A stretch of 64,000 nucleotides of DNA, taken from NCBI RefSeq assembly GCF_006517535.1, contig NZ_VHQH01000033.1:59440-123439 (forward strand), in the 5' to 3' direction. Each line of letters starts with the position of its first letter. Positions within the stretch are counted from its first letter, which is position 1. Shown in pieces: positions 6,367 to 15,562 of the stretch. This stretch comes from Schumannella sp. 10F1B-5-1 (lineage in GTDB: Bacteria; Actinomycetota; Actinomycetes; Actinomycetales; Microbacteriaceae). The translations under genes and the position numbers were made by a program. Under the pieces are notes generated by a model. It was not told the DNA's origin. It did no database searches and saw only the letters and a list, made by a program, of their open reading frames with translations.

Positions 6367-9300
6367 ATGTTCAACAAAATCCTGGTCGCCAACCGCGGTG
6401 AGATCGCGATCCGCGCATTCCGCGCGGCCTACGAGCTCGGTGCGAAGACCGTCGCCGTGTACCCGTGGGAGGACCGCAACTCCGCCCACCGCCTGAAGGC
6501 CGACGAGTCGTACCTCATCGGCGAGAAGGGTCACCCGGTCCGGGCCTACCTCGACGTCGACGAGATCATCCGCGTCGCGAAGCTGTCGGGCGCCGACGCG
6601 ATCTATCCCGGCTACGGCTTCCTCTCCGAGAACCCCGACCTCGCTCAGGCGGCGGCGGACGCGGGCATCAACTTCATCGGACCGCCGAGCCGCGTGCTCG
6701 AGATGGCCGGCAACAAGGTGACCGCGAAGGAGCACGCGATCGAGGCCGGCGTCCCGGTGCTCGACTCGAGCCCCGCCACGACCGACATCGAGCTGCTGCT
6801 CAGCGAGGCCGACCGCATCGGCTTCCCCGTCTTCGCGAAGGCCGTCGCCGGCGGCGGCGGGCGCGGCATGCGCCGCGTCGAGCGCCGGGAGGACCTGCGC
6901 GAGGCCCTCGAGGCCGCCATGCGCGAGGCCGACAGCGCCTTCGGCGACCCGACCATGTTCCTCGAGCAGGCCGTGCTGCGCCCGCGCCACATCGAGGTGC
7001 AGATCCTCGCCGACAGCCACGGCGGCACCATGCACCTGTTCGAGCGCGACTGCTCGATCCAGCGGCGCAACCAGAAGGTCGTCGAGATCGCGCCCGCGCC
7101 GAACCTCGACCAGTCGATCCGGGATGCGCTCTACCGCGACGCGATCGCCTTCGCCGAGTCGATCGGCTACGTCAACGCCGGAACCGTCGAGTTCCTGCTC
7201 GACACCGTGGGCGAGCGCGCCGGCCAGCACGTGTTCATCGAGATGAACCCGCGCATCCAGGTCGAGCACACCGTGACCGAGGAGGTCACCGACGTCGACC
7301 TCGTGCAGTCGCAGATGCGCATCGCGGCGGGGGAGTCGCTCGCCGACCTGGGCCTGTCGCAGGAGACCGTGCAGCTGCACGGCGCCGCGATCCAGACCCG
7401 CATCACCACCGAGGACCCGGCGGCGGGCTTCCGCCCCGACACCGGCAAGATCACGAACTACCGCTCGCCCGGCGGCGCCGGCATCCGCCTCGACGGCGGC
7501 ACGGTGCAGACGGGCGCGCAGATCAGCCCCCACTTCGACTCCATGCTCGCGAAGATGACGGCCCGCGGCCGCGACTTCTCCGCCGCCGTCGCCCGCTCGA
7601 AGCGCGGACTGGCGGAGTTCCGCATCCGCGGCGTCTCCACGAACATCCCCTTCGTGCAGGGCGTTCTCGAGGACCCGGCGTTCGCGAAGGGCGACCTCAG
7701 CACGCTGTTCATCGAGGAGCGCCCCGAGCTGCTCGCCGGCCGCCCCTCGCGCGACCGCGGCACCAAGGTGCTCAACTGGCTCGCCGACGTCACGGTCAAC
7801 CAGCCGAACGGCCACGGCGACCACCTGGTCGCGCCGGCCGAGAAGCTGCCGGTCATCGACCTGTCGACCGAGCCGGCGGCCGGGTCGCGCCAGCGTCTGC
7901 TCGAGCTGGGCCCGCAGGGCTTCGCCAAGGCGCTGCGCGAGCAGAAGAGCCTCGCCGTGACCGACACGACGTTCCGGGATGCGCACCAGTCGCTGCTCGC
8001 GACGCGCGTGCGCACGCAGGACCTGACCGCGGTCATGCCCTACGTCGCCCGCATGACGCCCGAGCTGCTCTCGGTCGAGGCGTGGGGCGGCGCGACCTAC
8101 GACGTCGCGCTCCGCTTCCTCGGCGAGGACCCGTGGGAGCGTCTCGACGTCATGCGCCAGGCGCTGCCGAACGTGGCGATCCAGATGCTGCTGCGCGGCC
8201 GCAACACGGTCGGCTACACGCCGTACCCGACCGAGGTGACGGATGCCTTCGTGCGCGAGGCCGCCGCATCCGGCATCGACATCTTCCGCATCTTCGACGC
8301 CCTCAACGACGTCGACCAGATGCGCCCGGCGATCGACGCGGTGCTCGAGACCGGCACGACCGTCGCCGAGGTCGCGCTCTGCTACACGGGCGACCTGCTC
8401 GACCCGAACGAGTCGCTGTACACGCTCGACTACTACCTGAAGCTCGCCGAGCGGATCGTGGATGCGGGCGCGCACGTGCTGGCGATCAAGGACATGGCGG
8501 GCCTGCTGCGCGCCGGCGCCGCCGAGAAGCTCGTCGGCGCCCTGCGCAGCGAGTTCGACCTGCCGGTGCACGTGCACACGCACGACACCGCGGGCGGCCA
8601 GCTCGCGACGCTGCTCGCCGCGAGCAACGCCGGCGCCGACGCGGTCGACGCCGCGAGCGCGCCGATGGCCGGCACGACGAGCCAGCCCTCGCTCTCGGCG
8701 CTCGTCGCCGCGACCGCGCACACCGACCGCGACACCGGCATCTCGCTGCAGGCGGTGAGCGACCTCGAGCCCTACTGGGAGGCGGTGCGCAGCGCCTACA
8801 AGCCCTTCGAGTCGGGCCTGCCCGGCCCCACGGGACGCGTCTACAAGCACGAGATCCCGGGCGGTCAGCTGTCGAACCTGCGCCAGCAGGCGATCGCGCT
8901 CGGCCTGGCGGAGCACTTCGAGAAGATCGAGGACTACTACGCGGCCGCCAGCGAGATGCTGGGGCGCCCGCCGAAGGTCACGCCCTCGTCGAAGGTCGTC
9001 GGCGACCTCGCGCTCGCGCTCGTCGCGGCCGACGCCGACCCGAAGGACTTCGCCGAGAACCCGTCGAAGTACGACATCCCGGATTCGGTGATCGGCTTCA
9101 TGGCCGGCGAGCTCGGCGACCTGCCGGGCGGCTGGCCCGAGCCGCTGCGCTCGAAGGTGCTCGCGGGCCGCGACGTCAAGATCGGCGTCACGCCGATCAG
9201 CGACGACGACCAGGCGGCGCTCGACGGCGACTCGGCCGCCCGCCGCGGCCGGCTCAACCACCTGCTCTTCCCGGCGCCGACGCGCCAGTTCGAGCAGCTG

Positions 9301-9768
9301 CGCGAGCTCTTCGACGACCTCTCGGTCATCGACACGCTCGACTACCTCTACGGCCTCAAGCCGGGCGTCGAGCACGTCGTCGAGATCGGCCCGGGCGTGC
9401 GCCTGCTGATCGGTCTCGAGGCCATCAGCGAGGCCGACGAGAAGGGCATGCGCACCGTCATGACCACGCTCAACGGCCAGCTGCGCCCCGTCTACGTGCG
9501 CGATCGCGGCATCAAGGTCGAGGCGGTCAGCGCCGAGAAGGCCGACGCCTCGAAGCCGGGGCAGATCGCCGCGCCGTTCTCGGGCGTCGTCACGCTCAAG
9601 GTCGCCGAGGGCGACACGGTCGAGCCCGGTCAGGCCGTGGCGACGATCGAGGCCATGAAGATGGAGGCCGCGATCACGACCGCGGTCGGCGGCACCGTGC
9701 GCCGTCTGGCGATCCCCACCACGCAGCAGGTGGATGCCGGCGACCTGCTGGTCGTCGTCGAGGGCTGA
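6367..9768 (+). CDS. pyc: Pyruvate carboxylase
   Basis: A 1133-residue biotin enzyme with ATP- and bicarbonate-dependent carboxylation of pyruvate to oxaloacetate, the anaplerotic reaction. Domains in order: biotin carboxylase/ATP-grasp (about 1-450; KAVAGGGGRGMR, EMNPRIQVEHTVTEEV), carboxyltransferase (about 520-790; DTTFRDAHQSLLATR, FRIFDALND), PYC conserved domain, and biotinyl carrier with EAMKMEA, the biotinyl lysine being Lys1098. The length is that of the one-chain form. The ATG at 6367 has GAGAGGA upstream; an in-frame ATG at 6340 overlaps the -10 and is less likely. Confidence 0.97.
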   Translation: MFNKILVANRGEIAIRAFRAAYELGAKTVAVYPWEDRNSAHRLKADESYLIGEKGHPVRAYLDVDEIIRVAKLSGADAIYPGYGFLSENPDLAQAAADAGINFIGPPSRVLEMAGNKVTAKEHAIEAGVPVLDSSPATTDIELLLSEADRIGFPVFAKAVAGGGGRGMRRVERREDLREALEAAMREADSAFGDPTMFLEQAVLRPRHIEVQILADSHGGTMHLFERDCSIQRRNQKVVEIAPAPNLDQSIRDALYRDAIAFAESIGYVNAGTVEFLLDTVGERAGQHVFIEMNPRIQVEHTVTEEVTDVDLVQSQMRIAAGESLADLGLSQETVQLHGAAIQTRITTEDPAAGFRPDTGKITNYRSPGGAGIRLDGGTVQTGAQISPHFDSMLAKMTARGRDFSAAVARSKRGLAEFRIRGVSTNIPFVQGVLEDPAFAKGDLSTLFIEERPELLAGRPSRDRGTKVLNWLADVTVNQPNGHGDHLVAPAEKLPVIDLSTEPAAGSRQRLLELGPQGFAKALREQKSLAVTDTTFRDAHQSLLATRVRTQDLTAVMPYVARMTPELLSVEAWGGATYDVALRFLGEDPWERLDVMRQALPNVAIQMLLRGRNTVGYTPYPTEVTDAFVREAAASGIDIFRIFDALNDVDQMRPAIDAVLETGTTVAEVALCYTGDLLDPNESLYTLDYYLKLAERIVDAGAHVLAIKDMAGLLRAGAAEKLVGALRSEFDLPVHVHTHDTAGGQLATLLAASNAGADAVDAASAPMAGTTSQPSLSALVAATAHTDRDTGISLQAVSDLEPYWEAVRSAYKPFESGLPGPTGRVYKHEIPGGQLSNLRQQAIALGLAEHFEKIEDYYAAASEMLGRPPKVTPSSKVVGDLALALVAADADPKDFAENPSKYDIPDSVIGFMAGELGDLPGGWPEPLRSKVLAGRDVKIGVTPISDDDQAALDGDSAARRGRLNHLLFPAPTRQFEQLRELFDDLSVIDTLDYLYGLKPGVEHVVEIGPGVRLLIGLEAISEADEKGMRTVMTTLNGQLRPVYVRDRGIKVEAVSAEKADASKPGQIAAPFSGVVTLKVAEGDTVEPGQAVATIEAMKMEAAITTAVGGTVRRLAIPTTQQVDAGDLLVVVEG

Positions 9769-9813
9769 GCCGCACCCCTACACTGGGGTTCCGCGCAGGG
9801 AAGGAGGCGTTCC

Positions 9814-11214
9814 ATGAGCGCAGACCGATCCCCGCGGAACCCCGGTGAGGGCTCCCGCGACGATTCAACGGATGCTGCGGCCGGTCCTGCCGCCGATGTC
9901 GACGAGATCGAGTACGTCGGCGAGCTCCTCGAGCAGCGCGATCTGACGCTGCATCTGCCCGAGAGCCTGACGATCGCCCTGCCGACCGAGCCGCTCGCCG
10001 GCGCGTCGGGCGAGCAGGCCGCCGTGACCGCGCCGCGCTCGGCTCTCGCATCCGACGCCGTCGCCGCATCGGCGGTGACGGAATACGACGGCGTCGTCTC
10101 GGCCGCACCCGCGCCCGTGCCGGCGACCGTCGGCACGACGTCGATCGAGGTCGTCACCCCGCGCGTCGTGCACGACCCGACCGAGGAGTCGCCCGAGGTC
10201 GTGCCGCTGCCCGAGGCGCCCTACTCCGGCACCCGCCGCGAGCGCCTGCGCGGCGAGCCGGCGCACTCGCCCGAGCCCTCGTCGATGCTGACCGCCGAGC
10301 GTCTACTCGACCCGAAGGGCTCGCGTCGCATCCCGCCCGAGGGCTTCTGGCAGCGTCTGCTGTTCGAGACCACCTTCCACCTGGTCAACGTCGGCGATTC
10401 GGCGAAGGCGCGCGAGCGCAAGGCGCTCGAGGCGCGCATCACCCGTCGCCTCGACGGCGGCACCCGCTTCGTGCCCGTGCTCACGCGCAAGGGCGGCGTC
10501 GGCAAGACCACCGTCACGACGCTGCTCGGCATGGCGCTGGCCGATGTGCGCGACGACCGCGTCATCGCGATCGACGCGAACCCCGACCGCGGCACCCTCT
10601 CCGAGCGCGTGCCCAAGCGCACCCGGTCGACCGTGCGCGACCTCGTCAACCACGCGCCGTCGATCACCGACTACGGCGAGCTGTCGAGCCACGTCTCCCG
10701 AGATGAGACCCGCCTCGACGTGCTCGCCTCCGACACCGATCCGATGCTCTCCGAGGCCTTCGACGAAGACGATTACAACGTGGTCGCCGATCTCGTGGCG
10801 CGCTACTACTCGATTGCGCTGACCGACTGCGGCACCGGGATCGTGCACTCCGTCATGCGGGCGACGCTGCAGCGCGCCGATTCGCTGGTCATCGTGTCGG
10901 GCGGCAGCGTCGACGAGGCGCGTCTCGCCTCCGAGACCCTGACCTGGCTCGAGGCGAACGGCTACGGGGCGCTCGTGCGCAACGCCGTCGTCGCGCTCAA
11001 CACGGCCACCCACGCCACCAACCTCGTGAAGCTCGACGAGATCGAGGCCCACTTCCGCTCGCGGGTGCGCGAGATCGTGCGCATCCCCTACGACCCCGAG
11101 CTCGCGGCCGGCTCGGTCGTGCGCTTCCGCGACCTCAAGCCCTTCACCCGCGAATCCGCCCGACACCTGGCCGCGCTCGTGGTCGACGGGCTGCCGACCC
11201 AGCGAGAGAGATGA
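9814..11214 (+). CDS. MinD/ParA-like ATPase with long N-terminal extension
   Basis: A 466-residue protein. Residues 1-200 are acidic and Pro/Ala-rich with no recognisable fold. A ParA/MinD-like domain follows: TRKGGVGKTTVTTLLG (Walker A, about 225-240), VIAIDANPDRGT, and DCGTG replacing the usual Walker B DxxxG/A. The architecture resembles actinobacterial EspI/CpaE-like ATPases that pair with secretion or surface machines, but no such genes adjoin it, so its cargo is unknown. A strong GGAAGGAG site precedes the ATG. Its TGA overlaps the def start (ATGA). Confidence 0.75.
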   Translation: MSADRSPRNPGEGSRDDSTDAAAGPAADVDEIEYVGELLEQRDLTLHLPESLTIALPTEPLAGASGEQAAVTAPRSALASDAVAASAVTEYDGVVSAAPAPVPATVGTTSIEVVTPRVVHDPTEESPEVVPLPEAPYSGTRRERLRGEPAHSPEPSSMLTAERLLDPKGSRRIPPEGFWQRLLFETTFHLVNVGDSAKARERKALEARITRRLDGGTRFVPVLTRKGGVGKTTVTTLLGMALADVRDDRVIAIDANPDRGTLSERVPKRTRSTVRDLVNHAPSITDYGELSSHVSRDETRLDVLASDTDPMLSEAFDEDDYNVVADLVARYYSIALTDCGTGIVHSVMRATLQRADSLVIVSGGSVDEARLASETLTWLEANGYGALVRNAVVALNTATHATNLVKLDEIEAHFRSRVREIVRIPYDPELAAGSVVRFRDLKPFTRESARHLAALVVDGLPTQRER

Positions 11215-11708
11215 CCGAACGACAGATCCGCCTCTTCGGCGACCCCGTGCTCCGCTCCGTCTCCGACCCGGTGCGCCTCGGCGCCCCCGGCAACGAGCAG
11301 CTCGTCGACGACCTGGTCGAGACGGTGCAGATCCCGGGGCGTGCCGGGCTCGCGGCCCCGCAGATCGGCGTCGGCCTGCGCGCCTTCAGCTGGAACGTCG
11401 ACGGCGAGGTCGGCTACGTACTGAACCCCGTGCTCGAGGTGTGGGGCGAGCCCGAGATCGTCGACGAGGGCTGCCTCTCGGTGCCCGGCTTCTACTTCCC
11501 GCGCCGTCGATACCCGAACGCGCGCGTGCGCGGCATCGACCTGGCCGGCGACGAGATCGTGATCGAGGGCGAGGGGCTGATGGCCCAGGCGCTGCAGCAC
11601 GAGACCGACCACCTCGACGGCAAGCTCTACATCGAGGGTCTCGACCCCGAGATCAAGCGCGAGGCCATGCGCGAGGTGCGCCAGGCGGACTGGTTCCGCG
11701 CCGCCTGA
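11211..11708 (+). CDS. def: Peptide deformylase
   Basis: A 165-residue Fe2+/Zn2+ metalloprotease removing the formyl group from nascent proteins. All three family motifs are present: GLAAPQIG (near residue 44), EGCLSVPG (metal-binding Cys) and QHETDHLDG (two metal-binding His plus catalytic Glu). Translation is coupled to the preceding ATPase gene through an ATGA overlap. The opposing acyl-CoA ligase gene ends 36 bases downstream. Confidence 0.97.
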   Translation: MTERQIRLFGDPVLRSVSDPVRLGAPGNEQLVDDLVETVQIPGRAGLAAPQIGVGLRAFSWNVDGEVGYVLNPVLEVWGEPEIVDEGCLSVPGFYFPRRRYPNARVRGIDLAGDEIVIEGEGLMAQALQHETDHLDGKLYIEGLDPEIKREAMREVRQADWFRAA

Positions 11709-11744
11709 CGCCCCCGCGCGGCGCTCCGTGCGCCGGATGCGCGA

Positions 11745-13571
11745 TCAGTGCGCCAGCGACACCCCGCGCGTCTCGGTCGTCGTGGAGTACAGCTCCGCGA
11801 TCTCCTTCTGGAAGTCCTTGAGGATCACCTGGCGCTTGATGCTGAGCTTCGGCGTGAGGTGGCCGCTCGCCTCGGTGAACTCGAGCGGCAGGATCACGAA
11901 CTTGCGGATCGACTCGGCGCGCGAGACGCGCGTGTTCGCCGCATCCACCGCCTTCTGCACCTCGGCGAGCACCTTCGGATTCTTCGCGGCGTCGGCGAGC
12001 GACATGTCGGCGGCCTCGCCGGCGTTGTTGAGCCAGACCGGCAGCATCTCCGAGTCGAGCGTGACCAGCGCCGAGATGAACGGACGCTGGTCGCCGACGA
12101 CCACGACCTGCCCGACGAGCGGATTCGCGCGGATCGGGTCCTCGAGTGCGGCGGGGGCGACGTTCTTGCCGCCGGCCGTGACGATGATCTCCTTGGTGCG
12201 GCCGGTGATCGTGAGGTAGCCGTCGTCGTCGAGGGTGCCGATGTCGCCGGTCTTGAACCAGCCGTCGTCGAACGCGGCCGCCGTCGCCTCGGGGTTGTTC
12301 CAGTACTCCTTGAAGACGTCGACGCCCTTGACCTGGATCTCGCCGTCGGCGGCGATGCGGATGCTCACGCCGGGCAGCGCCGGTCCGACCGTGCCGATCT
12401 TGAACTTGTCGGGCAGGTTCACGCTCGCCGGCGCCGTCGTCTCGGTGAGGCCGTAGCCCTCGAGGATGCGCACATCCAGGCTGCGGAAGAAGTGCCCGAG
12501 TCGCGTGCCCAGGGGCGCGGAGCCCGAGATGGCGTAGCGGACGTTGCCGCCCATGGCCTCCTTGAGCTTGCTGTAGACGAGCTTGTCGAAGAGGGCGAAC
12601 TTCAGCCGCAGCCCGAGCGGCACGTGGCCGGCGTCGAGGGCCTGCGAGTGCTGCACGGCCACGTCGGCTGCGCGGCGGAAGATCTTGCCCTTGCCGCCGG
12701 TCTCGGCCTTCTGCTCGGCCGAGTTGTAGACCTTCTCGAACACGCGCGGCACGGCCAGCAGGAAGGTCGGCTTGAAACTGCCGAGCGAGGGGAGCAGCTG
12801 CTTGGTGTCGGCCTGGTGGCCGACCTTGACGCCGGCGTAGACGCTGAGCACCGAGATGAAGCGCGCGAAGACATGCGCCGTCGTGATGAACAGCAGGGTC
12901 GAGGTGCCGACCTTCGCCACGTCCGAGAGACCCAGCGCCGCGTTGCGGCTCAGCTCGACGAAGTTCGCGTGGGTGAGCACGCACCCCTTCGGGGTGCCGG
13001 TCGAGCCGGAGGTGTAGATGAGAGTGGCGAGGTCGTCGCCGCGCGCGGCCGAGCGACGCTGCTCGAGCTGCTCATCGGTGATCTCGCCGGCGCCGGCGCG
13101 CAGCTTGTCGAGCGCGCTCAACCCGAGTTGCCAGACGCGGGTGATCTGCGGCAGCTCCGACTGCACCTCGTCGAAGCGGGTGAAGTGCTCGGCGGTCTCG
13201 ACGATGATCGCGGTCGCGCCCGAGTCGGCCAGCGCGAAGCGGATCTGCGACGGCGAGCTGGTCTCGTAGATCGGCACGAGCACGGCGCCGGCGAACCAGG
13301 TCGCGAAGTCGATCAGCGTCCACTCGTAGCGGGTCGTGCAGATGAAGCCGATCTTCTCGCCCGGCTGCACCCCGGCCGCGATGAGGCCCTTGGCCAGCTC
13401 GACGACCTGACGGTGGAACTCGGCGGTCGTGATGTCGCTCCAGCCGCCGTCGGCGGTCGGCACGGCGAAGAGCACGCTGTCGGGGGTCTCCCGAACACGG
13501 TGCAGAAGCAGATCGGTGGTGTTCAGCTCGGGGTCGGCTTCGACCAGGGGCGGCACGATCGTCTCGTTCAC
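11745..13571 (-). CDS. Long-chain fatty acid-CoA ligase (AMP-forming)
   Basis: A 608-residue adenylate-forming enzyme that activates fatty acids to acyl-CoA. The P-loop-like LIYTSGSTGTPKG motif lies near residue 180, GYGLTETT near 355, and the A8-type segment GWFKTGDIGTLDDDGYLTITGR near 455, with the catalytic lysine region at the C-terminus. I chose the GTG at 13571 because AAGGAG sits 6 bases before it; the frame opens 12 codons earlier without a ribosome-binding site. FadD15/FAA1-like length. Substrate chain length is not determinable. Confidence 0.9.
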   Translation of the reverse strand: MNETIVPPLVEADPELNTTDLLLHRVRETPDSVLFAVPTADGGWSDITTAEFHRQVVELAKGLIAAGVQPGEKIGFICTTRYEWTLIDFATWFAGAVLVPIYETSSPSQIRFALADSGATAIIVETAEHFTRFDEVQSELPQITRVWQLGLSALDKLRAGAGEITDEQLEQRRSAARGDDLATLIYTSGSTGTPKGCVLTHANFVELSRNAALGLSDVAKVGTSTLLFITTAHVFARFISVLSVYAGVKVGHQADTKQLLPSLGSFKPTFLLAVPRVFEKVYNSAEQKAETGGKGKIFRRAADVAVQHSQALDAGHVPLGLRLKFALFDKLVYSKLKEAMGGNVRYAISGSAPLGTRLGHFFRSLDVRILEGYGLTETTAPASVNLPDKFKIGTVGPALPGVSIRIAADGEIQVKGVDVFKEYWNNPEATAAAFDDGWFKTGDIGTLDDDGYLTITGRTKEIIVTAGGKNVAPAALEDPIRANPLVGQVVVVGDQRPFISALVTLDSEMLPVWLNNAGEAADMSLADAAKNPKVLAEVQKAVDAANTRVSRAESIRKFVILPLEFTEASGHLTPKLSIKRQVILKDFQKEIAELYSTTTETRGVSLAH

Positions 13572-13607
13572 GACATCTCCTTCGACACCGTTGGGAAAGG
13601 TGCGCAC

Positions 13608-13613
13608 ATGCTA
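13608..13613 (-). promoter_or_regulatory. -10 element for the acyl-CoA ligase gene
   Basis: TAGCAT on the minus strand, about 37 bases before the GTG start, leaving a leader that contains AAGGAG. No convincing -35 was found. Confidence 0.35.
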
Positions 13614-13685
13614 TCGGGCGCCGCCGGGAGCATCCTGGGGCCGCGCGGGCGACGCGCCGGGCCCGCGCGGGCGTCGGCGCGGTCC

Positions 13686-13691
13686 TAGACT
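13686..13691 (+). promoter_or_regulatory. -10 element for the ROK kinase gene (leaderless)
   Basis: TAGACT ends 8 bases before the GTG at 13700, placing transcription initiation next to that codon. It argues against the in-frame GTG at 13694, only two bases after the hexamer. Confidence 0.45.
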
Positions 13692-13699
13692 CGGTGCTC

Positions 13700-14650
13700 G
13701 TGCACGCCATCGGGATCGACATCGGGGGAACCAAGATCGCCGGAGCGGTGGTGACCGAGCTCGGCGAGATCGTCGAGGAGGCCCGCCGCCCGAGTCCCGC
13801 CGACGACCCGGATGCCATGGTCGACACGGTCGTCGAGATGATCTCCGACCTGGCCTCGCGTCACGAGGTGTCCGGGGCGGGCGTCGCCGCGGCCGGTTTC
13901 ATCGACGCCGCGCAGTCGACCGTCTACTACGCGCCGAACATCGCCTGGCGCAACGAGCCGCTGCGCGCGCGCATCGAGGAGCGCCTGCCGGGGCTCGACA
14001 TCACGGTCGACAACGACGCGAACGCGGCCGGATGGGCGGAGTTCCGCTTCGGGGCGGGCCGCATCTACAGCGACATGACGATGCTGACGATCGGCACCGG
14101 CGTCGGCGGCGCGGTCGTCGTCGGCGACCGCCTGCTGCGCGGCGGCTTCGGCACGGGCGGCGAGATCGGCCACCTGCGCGTCGTGCCCGGCGGACTGCCG
14201 TGCGGCTGCGGCGCCCGCGGCTGCATCGAGCAGTACGGCTCGGGTCGCGCGCTGCTGCGCATGGCGGGCGAGATCGCGGATGCCGGCGGCATCGGGCGCC
14301 CGCTCGCCGAGGCCCGCGAGAAGGCCGGCAAGCTCGACGGCGGAATCGTCGGCGGCCTCATCGCCGAGGGCGACCCGGGTGCGGTCGCCGCCCTGCGGGA
14401 GCTGGGCGGCTGGCTGGGCCAGGCCTGCGCCTCCATCGGCGCCGTGCTCGACCCGCAGATCTTCGTCTTCGGCGGGGGAGTCGCGGTCGCCGGCGACCTG
14501 CTGCTCGATCCCGTGCGCGAGGCCTACCTGGCGCACCTGCCGGCCCGCGGCTATCACCCGGAGCCCGAGTTCCTGGTGGCCGAGCTCGTCAACGACGCGG
14601 GCGTCGTCGGCGCGGCCGACCTCGCGCGCCTGCACGCCGACGCCCGCTAG
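13700..14650 (+). CDS. ROK-family glucokinase
   Basis: A 316-residue sugar kinase. It has the ATP phosphate-binding IGIDIGGTKIAG at the N-terminus, TVDNDANAAGWAE with the catalytic aspartate, GTGVGGAVV, and the ROK zinc-site motif CGCGARGCIEQ near residue 180. It should phosphorylate glucose (possibly with polyphosphate in some actinobacterial relatives, not decidable here). The start at 13700 gives the canonical N-terminus and fits a leaderless mRNA. It lies upstream of a PlsC-like gene, which has its own -10. Confidence 0.88.
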   Translation: MHAIGIDIGGTKIAGAVVTELGEIVEEARRPSPADDPDAMVDTVVEMISDLASRHEVSGAGVAAAGFIDAAQSTVYYAPNIAWRNEPLRARIEERLPGLDITVDNDANAAGWAEFRFGAGRIYSDMTMLTIGTGVGGAVVVGDRLLRGGFGTGGEIGHLRVVPGGLPCGCGARGCIEQYGSGRALLRMAGEIADAGGIGRPLAEAREKAGKLDGGIVGGLIAEGDPGAVAALRELGGWLGQACASIGAVLDPQIFVFGGGVAVAGDLLLDPVREAYLAHLPARGYHPEPEFLVAELVNDAGVVGAADLARLHADAR

Positions 14651-14658
14651 GCATGCCC

Positions 14659-14664
14659 TAGACT
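14659..14664 (+). promoter_or_regulatory. -10 element for the acyltransferase gene
   Basis: TAGACT, 32 bases before the TTG start; the start site would be near 14671 with a leader carrying GGGAGG. Confidence 0.4.
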
Positions 14665-14696
14665 CGCTCGCGGCTCATCGACCCGGGAGGACGCCG

Positions 14697-15470
14697 TTGT
14701 TCTACTGGCTTCTGAAGAACCTCATCGTCGGCCCCTTCATGTTCACGGTCTTCCGTCCCTGGACTCGCGGCCTCGACAACGTGCCCAAGTCGGGCGCCGT
14801 GATCTTCGCCAGCAACCACCTCTCCTTCGCCGACTCGGTGTTCCTGCCGATCGTGGTCGACCGGCCCATCCGCTTCCTCGCCAAGAGCGAGTACTTCACC
14901 GGGCGCGGGATCAAGGGCTGGCTGACGAAGCAGTTCTTCCTCGGCATCGGCCAGCTGCCGATCGACCGCTCGGGCGGCAAGGCCTCCGAGGCCTCGCTCA
15001 ACACCGGCCTCAGCGTGCTCGCCGACGGCGGGCAGCTCGGCATCTACCCCGAGGGCACCCGCAGCCCCGACGGCAAGCTCTACCGCGGTCGCACGGGCGT
15101 GGCCCGCATGATCCTCGAGGGCCAGGTGCCGGTCATCCCGGTGGCCATGATCGACACCGAGAAGGCGATGCCGACCGGGCGCATCATCCCGAAGGTGCGG
15201 CGCATCGGCGTCGTGTTCGGCGAGCCGCTCGACTTCTCGCGCTTCGAGGGCCTCGAGGGCGACCGCTTCGTGCTGCGCTCGATCACCGACGAGATCATGT
15301 ACGAGCTGTCGCGCATCAGCGGCCAGGAGTACGTGGATGTCTACGCCTCCTCGGTCAAGGAGGAGAAGACGGCGAAGAAGGCCAAGGCGGGCAAGGCCCC
15401 CGCGGTCTCCGCCGCGCGCAAGGCGGCCGAGCAGCGGGCCGCCGCGAAGAAGGCGGCAGCGGCTTCCTGA
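14697..15470 (+). CDS. 1-acyl-sn-glycerol-3-phosphate acyltransferase (PlsC family)
   Basis: A 257-residue membrane-associated acyltransferase for phosphatidic acid synthesis. It contains the HX4D motif NHLSFADS (near residue 39), FLGIGQLPIDRSGG and the glycerophosphate-binding YPEGTRSPDG (near residue 118). The Lys/Ala-rich tail (last ~40 residues) is an unstructured basic extension. The TTG start is chosen because GGGAGG precedes it by 6 bases and the N-terminus then begins with FYWLLKNLIVGP, a typical amphipathic anchor; the open frame further upstream overlaps the kinase gene. Confidence 0.88.
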   Translation: MFYWLLKNLIVGPFMFTVFRPWTRGLDNVPKSGAVIFASNHLSFADSVFLPIVVDRPIRFLAKSEYFTGRGIKGWLTKQFFLGIGQLPIDRSGGKASEASLNTGLSVLADGGQLGIYPEGTRSPDGKLYRGRTGVARMILEGQVPVIPVAMIDTEKAMPTGRIIPKVRRIGVVFGEPLDFSRFEGLEGDRFVLRSITDEIMYELSRISGQEYVDVYASSVKEEKTAKKAKAGKAPAVSAARKAAEQRAAAKKAAAAS

Positions 15471-15505
15471 CCGCCGCGCGGTCGGCGGCGCACGGGCCGC
15501 TCGGA

Positions 15506-15511
15506 TAGGCT
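15506..15511 (+). promoter_or_regulatory. -10 element for aroG
   Basis: TAGGCT; a start near 15518 would give a ~45-base leader with AAGGAAA before the TTG at 15563. Confidence 0.4.
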
Positions 15512-15562
15512 CGGATGCCGGTGCGACCGCACCGAATCCACCCGCTCTGCAAGGAAACCCCC

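Noticed and set aside
6226..9375. A 1049-codon minus-strand open frame opposite pyc
   Set aside because: Same reason; pyc is fully supported by motifs and a ribosome-binding site, and the antisense product has no recognisable domain.
11709..11744. Terminator between def and the acyl-CoA ligase gene
   Set aside because: Only a 5-bp stem (GGCGC/GCGCC) can form; too weak to report.
15515..15562. Upstream ATG start for aroG
   Set aside because: The ATG is three bases after the likely -10 and would lie at or before the transcript start; the TTG at 15563 has AAGGAAA.
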